Shown one piece after another: positions 16,701 through 25,097 of a stretch of DNA of 40,062 nt. The stretch is from an uncultured Actinomycetes bacterium (GTDB taxonomy: Bacteria > Actinomycetota > Actinomycetes > Mycobacteriales > Mycobacteriaceae), in assembly GCA_903884065.1 (NCBI GenBank), contig CAISDL010000100.1, positions 1-40,062 on the forward strand, given 5' to 3'. Position 1 is the first letter of the stretch, and every line of letters starts with the position of its first letter. The notes under the pieces were generated by a model. The model ran no database searches. It was given only the letters and a program-made list of their open reading frames with translations, and was not told the DNA's origin. The translations under genes and the position numbers were made by a program.

Positions 16701-18403
16701 CAGGCCGGCGGGCTCAGGACGGTGCGTGGCGCTCCGGTGATCTGGTAGATCCGGAACCTGTCGTCGTCGCTGGCCCCGTTCATCATCGTCAGCACCAGCT
16801 TGGAGAACCCGGCACCGTCATTCCACAGGCTCGGGTAGCGGATATTGATGGCGTCCGCATCGGTACTGGCCGGATTGCTGACGACCAGATAGGTGACACC
16901 GAACTCCCACGGCCGGTTGAGCGCGGCCTTGAAGTCGTAGTCGCTGGTGACGATGAATTGTTTGGTGTCGGCGGAGTTGAGCCAGATCCCCCACGCGGCA
17001 AACGAGTCCATCAGGACCGACCCGACGGGGAGCCGCTGACGATCGAAGTAGTCCGCCAACAGTCGGTCGGTGGCCAAGCCCTGCCGGTACCGCTGCTCCT
17101 GGGCTGGGAATCGACCGGGGTGTAACAACGAATCCACGACGAACTTCAGTTGCTGGTTGCCGATTCGATCGTTCATCGCAGCGTGGACGGTGACCGGGAA
17201 ACCGATGACCACCGAGGCGCACAACGTGACCCCAGCCACGTGACCGGCCGCTGTAGTGGCGGCCCGGGGCCGAGCCGGACTGTCGGAAGGCGTCCAGAGC
17301 GCCAGTGCGACACAGATCACCAAGGGGATGGCCAGCAGGAAGTATCGGAACAAGCCGAACGTCGTCGCAGAATATTGACCCCATGCGGCGAAGGCCAGAA
17401 CCGGTCCGAACGTGACGACCGGAACAACTGCAGCCGGGTTGCGGGCGAGCATCGCGTAGGCGAGGGCACCGGCGGCCGCGATCCCGACGAACGGCTGCAT
17501 GCCGAGCAACCTGGCGGAGATCACCATCAGTGCCGTCGGCGAGTCGCGCACCACATCGCCGCGTCGCAGCGCACCCGCCACCTGGTTTTCGTTACCGTAC
17601 TGGGAGGTCACGATGGCGAACAGTTCGTGGTTGATCACCCATCCGGTGGACGCCCAGATACCGGCTGACAGGGCGATGGGGAACAGGATGATCGCGACCG
17701 CGGCCACCACGGTGGACCGACGGATTCCCGGGGCGGCGCGAACGCCGGCCAGCGCCGCGACGAACACCGTGGCCCCTAGCGCTGCCGGGACCATCTCATA
17801 GCGGGCGGTGTAGCCGACGCCGAGGGCAATTCCGGCCACCGCCAGGTTCACGACGTTGCGCCCGTCGCCCCACCGCATCAGATAGCGCGTGCACCACAGA
17901 ACGCAGAGGACTTCAGCGGCCTCGCTCATGCCGGAGGCGCCGTAGATGATGATCATCGGTTGCAGCGCGAAGGCCGCGACGGCGACCCGCCGCCAGCCCG
18001 AACCCACACCGCGGTCCACGGCGATGCCGCGCACCATCATTGCCGCACCGGCCATGAACAGGGCGCTCTGTGCCACGCCGGCAAGGCCGCGGGTGCGCAA
18101 CTCGGGCCACCATCGGTCGAACAGCAGAATCGGAATCTCTACGGCACTGGGCAGCGGGTTCCACACGAATCCCATCGCTGAGAGGTGCGGGTCGCGGCTC
18201 ATCAGCACATAGCCCGCGTTGGCGACCCGACTGGCGGCGTCGCCGTCGAGTAGGTCGTAGCGAATCACCAGCAGATAGCCGACGGCGAAGTACAGACCGG
18301 TCAGGACCACGAACAGGACGACACCGCGCCGGCTACCGCGACGGGGTGCGGCGGGTACGGGGAGCGGCGCGACAACTGCCGGGCGGGCTACCAGGGTGGT
18401 CAC
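16700..18403 (-). CDS. Polytopic GT-C-like membrane protein
   Basis: 567 aa from the GTG at 18403, which lies 4 nt after the stop of the BcsB-like gene. About 11 TM segments fill residues 30-420. The first outside loop has the acidic LLDGDAASRVANAGYVL and RDPHLSAMGFVWNPLPS, where GT-C glycosyltransferases (PMT/ArnT type, polyprenyl-phosphate sugar donors) carry their catalytic Asp. A soluble C-terminal domain follows (residues 430-567). I see no named family motif, so GT-C is an inference from topology and the acidic loop. Position between a BcsB-like subunit and an anchored surface protein argues for adding or modifying sugar on the polymer outside the membrane. Confidence 0.72.
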   Translation of the reverse strand: MTTLVARPAVVAPLPVPAAPRRGSRRGVVLFVVLTGLYFAVGYLLVIRYDLLDGDAASRVANAGYVLMSRDPHLSAMGFVWNPLPSAVEIPILLFDRWWPELRTRGLAGVAQSALFMAGAAMMVRGIAVDRGVGSGWRRVAVAAFALQPMIIIYGASGMSEAAEVLCVLWCTRYLMRWGDGRNVVNLAVAGIALGVGYTARYEMVPAALGATVFVAALAGVRAAPGIRRSTVVAAVAIILFPIALSAGIWASTGWVINHELFAIVTSQYGNENQVAGALRRGDVVRDSPTALMVISARLLGMQPFVGIAAAGALAYAMLARNPAAVVPVVTFGPVLAFAAWGQYSATTFGLFRYFLLAIPLVICVALALWTPSDSPARPRAATTAAGHVAGVTLCASVVIGFPVTVHAAMNDRIGNQQLKFVVDSLLHPGRFPAQEQRYRQGLATDRLLADYFDRQRLPVGSVLMDSFAAWGIWLNSADTKQFIVTSDYDFKAALNRPWEFGVTYLVVSNPASTDADAINIRYPSLWNDGAGFSKLVLTMMNGASDDDRFRIYQITGAPRTVLSPPA

Positions 18404-18407
18404 GGGC

Positions 18408-20366
18408 TCACCCGCGCCGGCCGAGCCGCCGCCACAGCAGCACACCTGCCGTAGCGAGCAAGATGGCGGCGGCCGTCCCGGCGCTCAGCAACGTCCACCG
18501 TCGCCAGCTGTCGCCGGGGTATTCGTTGGGCAGCGCCCCGCCCTCGCGCAACGTCAGGGGGACGGTCTGGCCGGCTGCCCCGGTGGCCACCACGTCACCG
18601 GACAGCGAGGCCCACCGCGAGTCCAGCGCCCGGATGTAATCGAAACTGCGTTGTACCAGTGCCCAGTCACCGGTCCCGTTGACTGCCAACACCATTCGAT
18701 CGTTATGGGAGAAGGCTTGCACAACCCCGATCGGCCCGTTGAGGTCGAGGACGGTCTCGGTGGCCCCTCCGATGTCGACGGTGTTGCCTCCCTCGAACGT
18801 CACCGGCGCGATCAGGCCCGACTTCTTCAGGTCGTCACCCGGGCCGACGACGAGCAGTCCCTGCCCGGAGCCTGCGGCCGATGCCATGTCGGTGAGCCGT
18901 GGTTGCAGCGTTACTCCGGTCTGCTGGGCCAACAGGTTGAGCGCCGCAGCGGCGAAGCGCAGATGCTCAGGCCTGTCGACGACGACGGCGAAGTCGGGGG
19001 TGAAGGCCATCGGCAGCACCGGGAATCCGCCCCGGTTGTGGGTGCCGGGGGTCACCGCGACGGTTGACGAGGGGTCGAGCGCGAACTCCAAACGATCGTT
19101 GAGTGGGCCGCACTCCTGCTTGGGCAGGTAACGCAGTTCAAGAACGACACCGACGGCGGAGTTGATGGCCTCTTTCGGGATGGTTCCGGTGATGTCGAGC
19201 AGTCCGGACTCGTCCAGGCGGCGAGCGGCCAGCACCGCGTCGCCGGCGCGCACGACGACCGAGGCCTCACCGGCGATCACCGGCGAGTAGTGGCCGATCA
19301 GGTGCAGCGTGGCCTGCTGGATCGATCCGACCGCGAACCGGCTGGCGTCGAAGCCGACGTAGAGAGTGCCGGTGCCCTGCACCGAGATCCGGCCGCCCAT
19401 ACCCAGTTGCGCGAACGTCTTGATGGTCGTCGCGGTCGGTGTGTCCTGCTGTGCGGCGGTCACCGTCGCCGAATCGGTCTGGGCCAGCTTGACGCGGCGG
19501 TCGGAGAACAGTGCGACCTGATTGCCGAGTTCGGGTCCGCGACCGGAGATCACCAGGGCGGCATCCGGCGAGTTCGGATCGATAACCTGCAGTCCGGCCG
19601 GTGAGTTGTCGCGGAGTTCGATGACCCGCCGGGACGGCGGCCCCGGTGGGGCGGCGCCCACTGAGGAGTCCACGTCGATGCGCACCGGCATCGGCCGGTA
19701 CAGCCGGGTGAGTTTGGCGACCAGTTCAAGGGCGGCCTGCTGCTGCGCCGGCGTGGGTGCGGGGCCGGTCCGGATGAGGATCTGGTCGAGATAGCCGGGC
19801 AGGAAGTCCGCCACGATCACCGGGTAGGGCGTCTGGCCGAGGTAGGTCGCGCCCAGTTGACTCAGTGTCAGCGATGAGGAGCGCGAGCAGCTGTTGCCCG
19901 GCGGATTCCGATCGCGCAGAACGAAACTCACTTTGGCGATGCCATTGACGACGCGCGCCTGGGAGATGTCGATCGCGAACGGAGCTGATCCCAGGCCGGT
20001 CGGCGCCGGGATACTGCCCAGGGCGACGCCGCGCCCGTCGATCACATCCACGCGTGCATCGACGGCGTTGACCACCGAACCGATGGTGCCCAGCAACTGT
20101 CCCGGGATGACCCCTGGCGGGACGGGGATGTCGGTGTCGACGAGGAGGTCGGCTCCCACCATGTCGACACGGTCGGAAAGCCCGAGTTGAGTCCAGGCGA
20201 TCGGCGGGGTGGTGTCGGGTCTCGGGTCGGCGAACACTGGTTCTGTGGGAACGGGTTCAGCGGGCCTCGGCTCCGCCGTCGCCAGCCCAGCCAGGCCACC
20301 TAGCGAGGTGCCGGCCACCATCACGGAGACCAGGATCGCCACCAGGGCGCGTTGGACGGCGGTCAC
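18408..20366 (-). CDS. BcsB-like cellulose-synthase regulatory subunit
   Basis: 652 aa from the GTG at 20366, which overlaps the stop of the glycosyltransferase gene in GTGA. It has a signal peptide (residues 1-31), a large beta-rich extracytoplasmic region and a C-terminal TM helix (LLSAGTAAAILLATAGVLLW) ending in RRLGRRG. Segments such as WTQLGLSDRVDMVGADL, DNSPAGLQVIDPNSPDAALV, FAQLGMGGRISVQGTGTLYV and KQECGPLNDRLEF match the alternating carbohydrate-binding and flavodoxin-like domains of BcsB. In Gram-negatives BcsB guides the nascent glucan and is needed for synthase activity. The open frame runs on to 21068 but that part is antisense to no homology and overlaps the upstream gene. Confidence 0.82.
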   Translation of the reverse strand: MTAVQRALVAILVSVMVAGTSLGGLAGLATAEPRPAEPVPTEPVFADPRPDTTPPIAWTQLGLSDRVDMVGADLLVDTDIPVPPGVIPGQLLGTIGSVVNAVDARVDVIDGRGVALGSIPAPTGLGSAPFAIDISQARVVNGIAKVSFVLRDRNPPGNSCSRSSSLTLSQLGATYLGQTPYPVIVADFLPGYLDQILIRTGPAPTPAQQQAALELVAKLTRLYRPMPVRIDVDSSVGAAPPGPPSRRVIELRDNSPAGLQVIDPNSPDAALVISGRGPELGNQVALFSDRRVKLAQTDSATVTAAQQDTPTATTIKTFAQLGMGGRISVQGTGTLYVGFDASRFAVGSIQQATLHLIGHYSPVIAGEASVVVRAGDAVLAARRLDESGLLDITGTIPKEAINSAVGVVLELRYLPKQECGPLNDRLEFALDPSSTVAVTPGTHNRGGFPVLPMAFTPDFAVVVDRPEHLRFAAAALNLLAQQTGVTLQPRLTDMASAAGSGQGLLVVGPGDDLKKSGLIAPVTFEGGNTVDIGGATETVLDLNGPIGVVQAFSHNDRMVLAVNGTGDWALVQRSFDYIRALDSRWASLSGDVVATGAAGQTVPLTLREGGALPNEYPGDSWRRWTLLSAGTAAAILLATAGVLLWRRLGRRG

Positions 20367-21781
20367 GGAGTACCCGCGACCGCCGGTTGACTTCCGGCCA
20401 ATCCGTGCACGGTCAACTCCCAGTACGCGGGCCGGAAGAACAACTGGTACAACGCCTTCAACGCGGCGATCGACTGAAGCATCCAGTACGCGGGCACCAG
20501 CAGCGCCGCCCACCACAGATACGGCTTGCCCAGTGCGACGGTGGTGACCAGGCCGGCGAAGATCGACAGTGGCGCCGCCAGGACGAGAAGGACCAGGGAC
20601 ATGTAATAGGTGAACGGGGGAAACATCAGCGTGATCCAGTCGGGACGCGCGACCAACCACACCACCATCGCCGACCACAGCAGGAAGTTGAAGGCATTCA
20701 AGACCGGTACCAGTCCGGTCAGATTGAGTAGGCGCAGCGTGGTCAGTCGACCGAGATCGCGGCCCAAGTGATGGGGCCTGCGGAGGTGCACGATCGAGGT
20801 CTGCAGATAGCCCTTGTACCAACGGGAACGCTGCCGAATCCAGTTGATCACATCGGAATTGGCTTCCTCGAGAGTGATCGAGTCCAGGATCATCGTGCGG
20901 TAGCCGTACCTGGCCAGCCGCACGCCGAGGTCGGCGTCCTCGGTGACGTTGTAGGCATCCCAGCCCCCCACCTGCCGCCACACCCTGGTGGTCAGGTGGC
21001 AGGATGTGCCACCCAACGGCACCACACAGCGGGCGTGTGCGACGGCCGGCAGTATGGCGCCGAACCACTGGTCGTACTCCATGGTGAACCAGCGGGTCAG
21101 TAGGTTCTGCCGTTCATTGAAGTAGCACAGCCGTGCCTGTAGGCAGCCCACTCCGACGGGTGCGCGTCGCAACGCAACCACGGCGCGGCGCAATTGCAGG
21201 GGATCGGGAACGTCCTCGGCGTCGTAGATGGTGATCATCTCGCCCTTCAACCCCGGCAGAGACATGCCGTAGTTGCAGGCCGCGGGTTTGGTCTTGGGCT
21301 GATGCTCCGGGACGACGACCACCCTCACGTGCGAGATCGAGACACCCCGCAGAGCCGCCGTGGTGGTGGTGTCGTCTTCCTCGGTGAGCAGCAGCACTTC
21401 CAGCTTGTCGGCGGGGTAATTCAGATTCCCGATCCCGCGCAGCAGGTTCTGCACGATCTTGGGCTCGCGATACACCGGCAAGAGCACGGTGTACACCGGC
21501 AGTTCGTCATCGGGTACGGCAAGCGCGTCGTCGTCGCTCACCGACACCAGCTCCGGAGAACCAATACCTTTGAGCATCAACAGCTTACGATCGATTGTCG
21601 AGAGTAGGTACAGCACCGGGCCCGCCAGCGTGACGACCGGCAGGAACTGCGCGGGAAAAGTCGCGATCATCGTCACCAGAAGCGCCGCCACCGCCGCCAG
21701 CGCCGTCAACGTGCGTGGACCCAGCGCGTGAAGAGCCGAGAAGTGGGCATCCAGCAGTTGGGGCTGGAAGGGATGAGTCAT
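20363..21781 (-). CDS. Processive family-2 glycosyltransferase, BcsA-like, without PilZ
   Basis: 472 aa. Two N-terminal TM helices, a cytoplasmic GT-A domain and four or five C-terminal TM helices. The processive GT2 signature is complete: the acidic EEDD (135-138), DAED (187-190), the TED catalytic base (280-282) and QRSRW (317-321). These enzymes polymerise UDP-sugars and push the chain through their own channel. It stops soon after the TM bundle, so the c-di-GMP-binding PilZ domain of BcsA is missing. It starts within the stop of the preceding gene (ATGA) and its own stop overlaps the BcsB-like start (GTGA). The product may be a beta-glucan such as cellulose, but sugar specificity is not readable. 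Confidence 0.88.
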   Translation of the reverse strand: MTHPFQPQLLDAHFSALHALGPRTLTALAAVAALLVTMIATFPAQFLPVVTLAGPVLYLLSTIDRKLLMLKGIGSPELVSVSDDDALAVPDDELPVYTVLLPVYREPKIVQNLLRGIGNLNYPADKLEVLLLTEEDDTTTTAALRGVSISHVRVVVVPEHQPKTKPAACNYGMSLPGLKGEMITIYDAEDVPDPLQLRRAVVALRRAPVGVGCLQARLCYFNERQNLLTRWFTMEYDQWFGAILPAVAHARCVVPLGGTSCHLTTRVWRQVGGWDAYNVTEDADLGVRLARYGYRTMILDSITLEEANSDVINWIRQRSRWYKGYLQTSIVHLRRPHHLGRDLGRLTTLRLLNLTGLVPVLNAFNFLLWSAMVVWLVARPDWITLMFPPFTYYMSLVLLVLAAPLSIFAGLVTTVALGKPYLWWAALLVPAYWMLQSIAALKALYQLFFRPAYWELTVHGLAGSQPAVAGTP

Positions 21782-23310
21782 GTTGGCCCCACCGGGTGTT
21801 CGGCCTTGGCGGCGAGCAACACCTCGTTGGCGACGTGTCGGGCGCGGTCGCTGACGATCTCATCGACCATCGTGCCGGGGTCGGCCTGCTGGCGGCTCAT
21901 CCACAGGAGCGGGGCCAGAACCGTCAACTTCAACGACGGCGGTGTCGGACGCGGGGGCGGGGGGGCCTGCGGCGAAGGTTGCTGGCTGACGATGACGAAC
22001 ACCTGCTGATAGGTCTCACCGACGGTCCACACCCACGTCAGGGCGTACCAGTCGTCGGCATTGCCATCGGTGGCGGCCGAGGAGTCGGTCGCCAGGACCA
22101 AGGCACCCGGGAGTGCGGCGCCCAGGTCGGTGAACCGGTAGTTGGGGACGGAGGTGGCCGGATACCAGACCACGTAGCGGGTGGTGCGCAGGGCCTCGAG
22201 ACTGCTCGCGGTGATGACATCGACGGCCGCGGCCGGGTATCCCCGCTCCGGTGGCGGGAGGTAGCGGGTGAACGTCGAGTCCGGCCCCAGATATCGGTGG
22301 ATGAAACCGAAGTCCTGTTCGATGGCGAATCCGGCACGTGCGCTCCAGTCCGAATCGGCATGGGCGAGTGGTCCTCCGGGCGTGGCCGCGGCGGCGGAAT
22401 TGGTGAGCACCAGGTGGGAGCTCGCGACGACGGCCAGCAGCACCAGCGCCAGCGGCGAGCGGTGCGGCCACGGAGCAGGCTCGGGGGTGTCCCTGCCGGA
22501 CCCCTCGTCTCGGGCAGGAACACCCCCCAGCAGTAGCTGCCGTCGATCGGCAGTGGTGAATCGTTGCAGCAGAACGAAACTCAGGACGGGAATCAACCCT
22601 CCGGTGATGCCGACCGAGACCGGCAACGACGTGGACGGAAGGACGGTGGCCGCAGCGACGCCGACGAGGCCACAGCCGACGGCCGCGAACACACGCCACT
22701 TCACTGGACGGGGCCAGCCGGCGAGGAATACGGCGAGCGCACCGATCATGGCGGCTACGGCCGAGGCGGCAGCGGTGGTTCCGCCGAGGGCGGCGGTGAA
22801 CAGCAGTGCGGGGAACGGGGTGACGGTCACTGTCGCAAAGATCCATAGCGGCCACAGCTGCCAGACGCGTCGAAAGCCGAAGAGGATGGTGGCGGCGAAC
22901 GCCGTCCAGATCGCGGCGCCGACGAGTGGGAGGTTCCACATGCCGGTCAACGTCGGGAACCGACCGTCGGCCAGGTAAGTGAGAAAAAGCGCGAAACCCC
23001 CGAGGAGGAGACCCAGGATCCAGTCCGCCTCGTTGTCGTTCACGCCGATCGCCTCGGTGCGCCGGCCGTACGCGATCATCACCATCAGAACGGGAATGAC
23101 CAACAGGTACGCCGCACGGGAACCCCCGCCGATCGAGCGAACCACGTCATAGAAGACGCCGCCGAAACCCAGCAGGGTCAAGCCGATCAGCGCAGCGAGG
23201 CGCAGCACCAGACCGGTCTTGGTCCGGGAACGTCGGTGACCAGAGGGGGGATTCGGTGCGGGGATCGCCAGCTCCGGCGAGTCAGAACCGTCAATGCCTG
23301 AATCGAGCAC
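21778..23310 (-). CDS. Exosortase/EpsI-like membrane protein, first gene of exopolysaccharide operon
   Basis: 510 aa from a GTG at 23310, 7 nt after AAGGGG. Residues 30-260 contain about eight TM helices, and another lies near 285-305. The outside domain (about 310-450) has DVITASSLEALRTTRYVVWY, NYRFTDLGAALPG and WYALTWVWTVGETYQQ, which recall the EpsI domain that accompanies exosortases in polysaccharide loci. The Cys-Arg-His active site of exosortases is not visible, so protease activity is doubtful. A Pro-rich stretch (PQAPPPPRPTPP) precedes the C-terminus. I recognise no exact family. Its place as first gene of a coupled synthase operon suggests a scaffold or export role. Confidence 0.72.
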   Translation of the reverse strand: MLDSGIDGSDSPELAIPAPNPPSGHRRSRTKTGLVLRLAALIGLTLLGFGGVFYDVVRSIGGGSRAAYLLVIPVLMVMIAYGRRTEAIGVNDNEADWILGLLLGGFALFLTYLADGRFPTLTGMWNLPLVGAAIWTAFAATILFGFRRVWQLWPLWIFATVTVTPFPALLFTAALGGTTAAASAVAAMIGALAVFLAGWPRPVKWRVFAAVGCGLVGVAAATVLPSTSLPVSVGITGGLIPVLSFVLLQRFTTADRRQLLLGGVPARDEGSGRDTPEPAPWPHRSPLALVLLAVVASSHLVLTNSAAAATPGGPLAHADSDWSARAGFAIEQDFGFIHRYLGPDSTFTRYLPPPERGYPAAAVDVITASSLEALRTTRYVVWYPATSVPNYRFTDLGAALPGALVLATDSSAATDGNADDWYALTWVWTVGETYQQVFVIVSQQPSPQAPPPPRPTPPSLKLTVLAPLLWMSRQQADPGTMVDEIVSDRARHVANEVLLAAKAEHPVGPT

Positions 23311-23441
23311 CGCTCAACCCCTTGCCTCACAACAAAATTCCGTAGAGGCTCGCCAGGGGCTGGGGAAAGCGTTCTCAATGACTGGTAACTCACGTTCATC
23401 CTACCCGGGGACAACGCGGGGGCTAGGGACTAAGGGCCTGC
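23311..23441 (-). promoter_or_regulatory. Leader region of the exopolysaccharide operon
   Basis: 131 bases between the GAF-ANTAR gene and the operon. AAGGGG serves as ribosome site for the GTG at 23310. GCCTC and GAGGC could pair around a 16-nt loop just before it. I could not find a clear ANTAR-type double hexaloop, nor a convincing -35/-10 pair. Confidence 0.3.
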
Positions 23442-24173
23442 CTACGTCCGGTCCGAGTCGAGAATCGCTGATGTGTCGGCGTTCTCCACGACGGTGCGGG
23501 CGACGTCGGCGAGGCGCTGCCGGGTCTTTCGGGCGTAGGACCGCAGAAGGATGAAAGCCCGGTCCATATCGACATTGCCCCGCTCGGCGAGCACACCCTT
23601 GGCCTGCTCGATGATCACCCGCGTATTGAGAGCCGACTGCAACTGCTGGTTGATCAAATCCGAATGCGTCAGGGTCCGTTGGTTCAGGATCCCGATCGTC
23701 GCCACGTCGGCGAGCGCCTGACCGATCGCGACATGGGTCGGCGACAGTGCGCCGACCTCGGTGCGAAACAGGTTGAGTGCGCCGACCCGTTCGTCGCGAA
23801 GCCGAAGCGGCAACGCCGACATCGACCGATAGTGGTATTCGGCAGCCCGCTCGGCGAAGGCAGGCCAGCGCTGGCGGTCGACGCTGAGATCGTCGACCAT
23901 CACCTGTTTTCCGGTCCGATAGGCCAATAGGCAGGGGCCGACGTCCACCTCCACCTGGAGCAACTCCAGTAGGCGGGTCTGCTCACTGCTCGATGCGATC
24001 ACGGTCAGGTCGCCCTTTGGATCACCGATCAAAATGCCCGCTGCGGCTATGGGCAACAACGACATTGAGTTGTCCACGAGTTGCTGGGTCAGTTCGATGA
24101 CGTCGTAGTCGGCGACGAGTGTGTCGGCCAGACCGACGAAGGCGTTGGCCAATTGCTCGTAGCTATCCACCAT
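23442..24173 (-). CDS. GAF-ANTAR domain regulator
   Basis: 243 aa. An N-terminal GAF sensor domain (about 20-170; VDVGPCLLAYRTG, MSALPLRLRDERVGALNLF) is followed by a C-terminal ANTAR domain (about 175-235; LQSALNTRVIIEQAKGVLAE, AFILLRSYARKTRQRLADVA). ANTAR domains bind paired stem-loops in nascent RNA and prevent termination. There is no phospho-acceptor receiver, so the signal presumably enters through GAF. AGGAAGG stands 9 nt before the ATG. The exopolysaccharide operon begins 131 nt downstream on the same strand, making it a natural but unproven target. Confidence 0.9.
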   Translation of the reverse strand: MVDSYEQLANAFVGLADTLVADYDVIELTQQLVDNSMSLLPIAAAGILIGDPKGDLTVIASSSEQTRLLELLQVEVDVGPCLLAYRTGKQVMVDDLSVDRQRWPAFAERAAEYHYRSMSALPLRLRDERVGALNLFRTEVGALSPTHVAIGQALADVATIGILNQRTLTHSDLINQQLQSALNTRVIIEQAKGVLAERGNVDMDRAFILLRSYARKTRQRLADVARTVVENADTSAILDSDRT

Positions 24174-24236
24174 GACGGTTGATCCTTCCTAGTGGAATTG
24201 TCCCACGACACAGTTCGGTCCGGTGTAACACGGCTG

Positions 24237-25097
24237 TCACCCCGTCGGTTCCGCGGAATCGAGGTCTGAGCCGACGTCGTCATCGGGGTCGAATCGCAGA
24301 AGGCGGCCGACGACGTCATGTGCCACCTCCGCGAGTAACCGGCCGCTGCTGAAGGCGAAGGCCTGAAGGCGCGCGTATGCGGCCCCGGCGTCGACGCCGA
24401 GTTGCGCCACGATCATGCCGGTGGCCTGGTGGACCTCCCGGGTGCCCAGCGGCTGATCCCACCACGGACCGAGGGAATCCGTCATCCGGCCGTCGCGGCC
24501 AACGGTGAGCAGGATGGCGGTGACAAGGTCGGAGACCGCCACCGCATCGGCGAAGTCATGAGCCGCGAATCGCGTCGGGGTGTCGCAGTAGAGGTCCAGC
24601 ACGCCCAGTTTGATCGCACCCATCTGCAGTGGCAAGGCGTACATCGCGCCGACGCCTGCGTTGGCGATCTCGGAGAGGAATATCGGCCACCGCCCGGCCA
24701 GTGCCAGGTTCGGCACCGAAACGGGGCCGTTGCTGAGGATCGCGTCCAACCCGGGACCCTCACCGACCATGACCTGCGCCCACTCCACCCGCTCGGCGAT
24801 CTCATCGCTGGCGGCGAGGACTTCCAGGCCGACGCCGGGAACATGGGTCGCGATTCCCGCCCGCTGTACCGGCAGGGCCAGCACGGAGGCGGCGCACAGC
24901 CGCCCCGGCCCGTCGGCGAGTTCGGGAACCTTCGCGGTGGCTGCCAGGAACCGCGCTCTGGCACCGGAGGGTTCGCTGTCGTTCATGACCCGGGCCGCTG
25001 CCGGAGAGTCCGAGTGGTCCTCAGGAACGCCAGGAGAAACCGCCTCGTTGAAAGAGTCCGTCCAGCGGACATCCGTTTCTTCGAGCCTACCTGTCAC
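24237..25097 (-). CDS. Second GAF-ANTAR domain regulator
   Basis: 286 aa from the GTG at 25097, whose GTGA overlaps the stop of the MFS gene; an ATG at 24986 would give 249 aa, the common family length. GAF covers roughly residues 50-210 (AASVLALPVQRAGI, MVGEGPGLDAIL, MYALPLQMGAIKLGVLDLY). The ANTAR domain follows (TREVHQATGMIVAQLGV, AYARLQAFAFSSGRLLAEVA). It ends in an acidic tail (DPDDDVGSDLDSAE). It lies 63 nt before the other GAF-ANTAR gene. Possession of two tandem regulators with different GAF sequences suggests two inputs. The long upstream extension of the frame is antisense-like overlap within the MFS gene and is not coding. Confidence 0.85.
   Translation of the reverse strand: MTGRLEETDVRWTDSFNEAVSPGVPEDHSDSPAAARVMNDSEPSGARARFLAATAKVPELADGPGRLCAASVLALPVQRAGIATHVPGVGLEVLAASDEIAERVEWAQVMVGEGPGLDAILSNGPVSVPNLALAGRWPIFLSEIANAGVGAMYALPLQMGAIKLGVLDLYCDTPTRFAAHDFADAVAVSDLVTAILLTVGRDGRMTDSLGPWWDQPLGTREVHQATGMIVAQLGVDAGAAYARLQAFAFSSGRLLAEVAHDVVGRLLRFDPDDDVGSDLDSAEPTG

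Noticed and set aside
20367..21068. Extension of the BcsB-like frame to 21068
   Set aside because: It overlaps the glycosyltransferase gene on the same strand in another frame; the GTG at 20366 gives a signal peptide and a GTGA junction.
21715..22536. 273-aa plus-strand open frame
   Set aside because: It is antisense to the exosortase/EpsI-like gene, Gly/Arg-rich and without homology.
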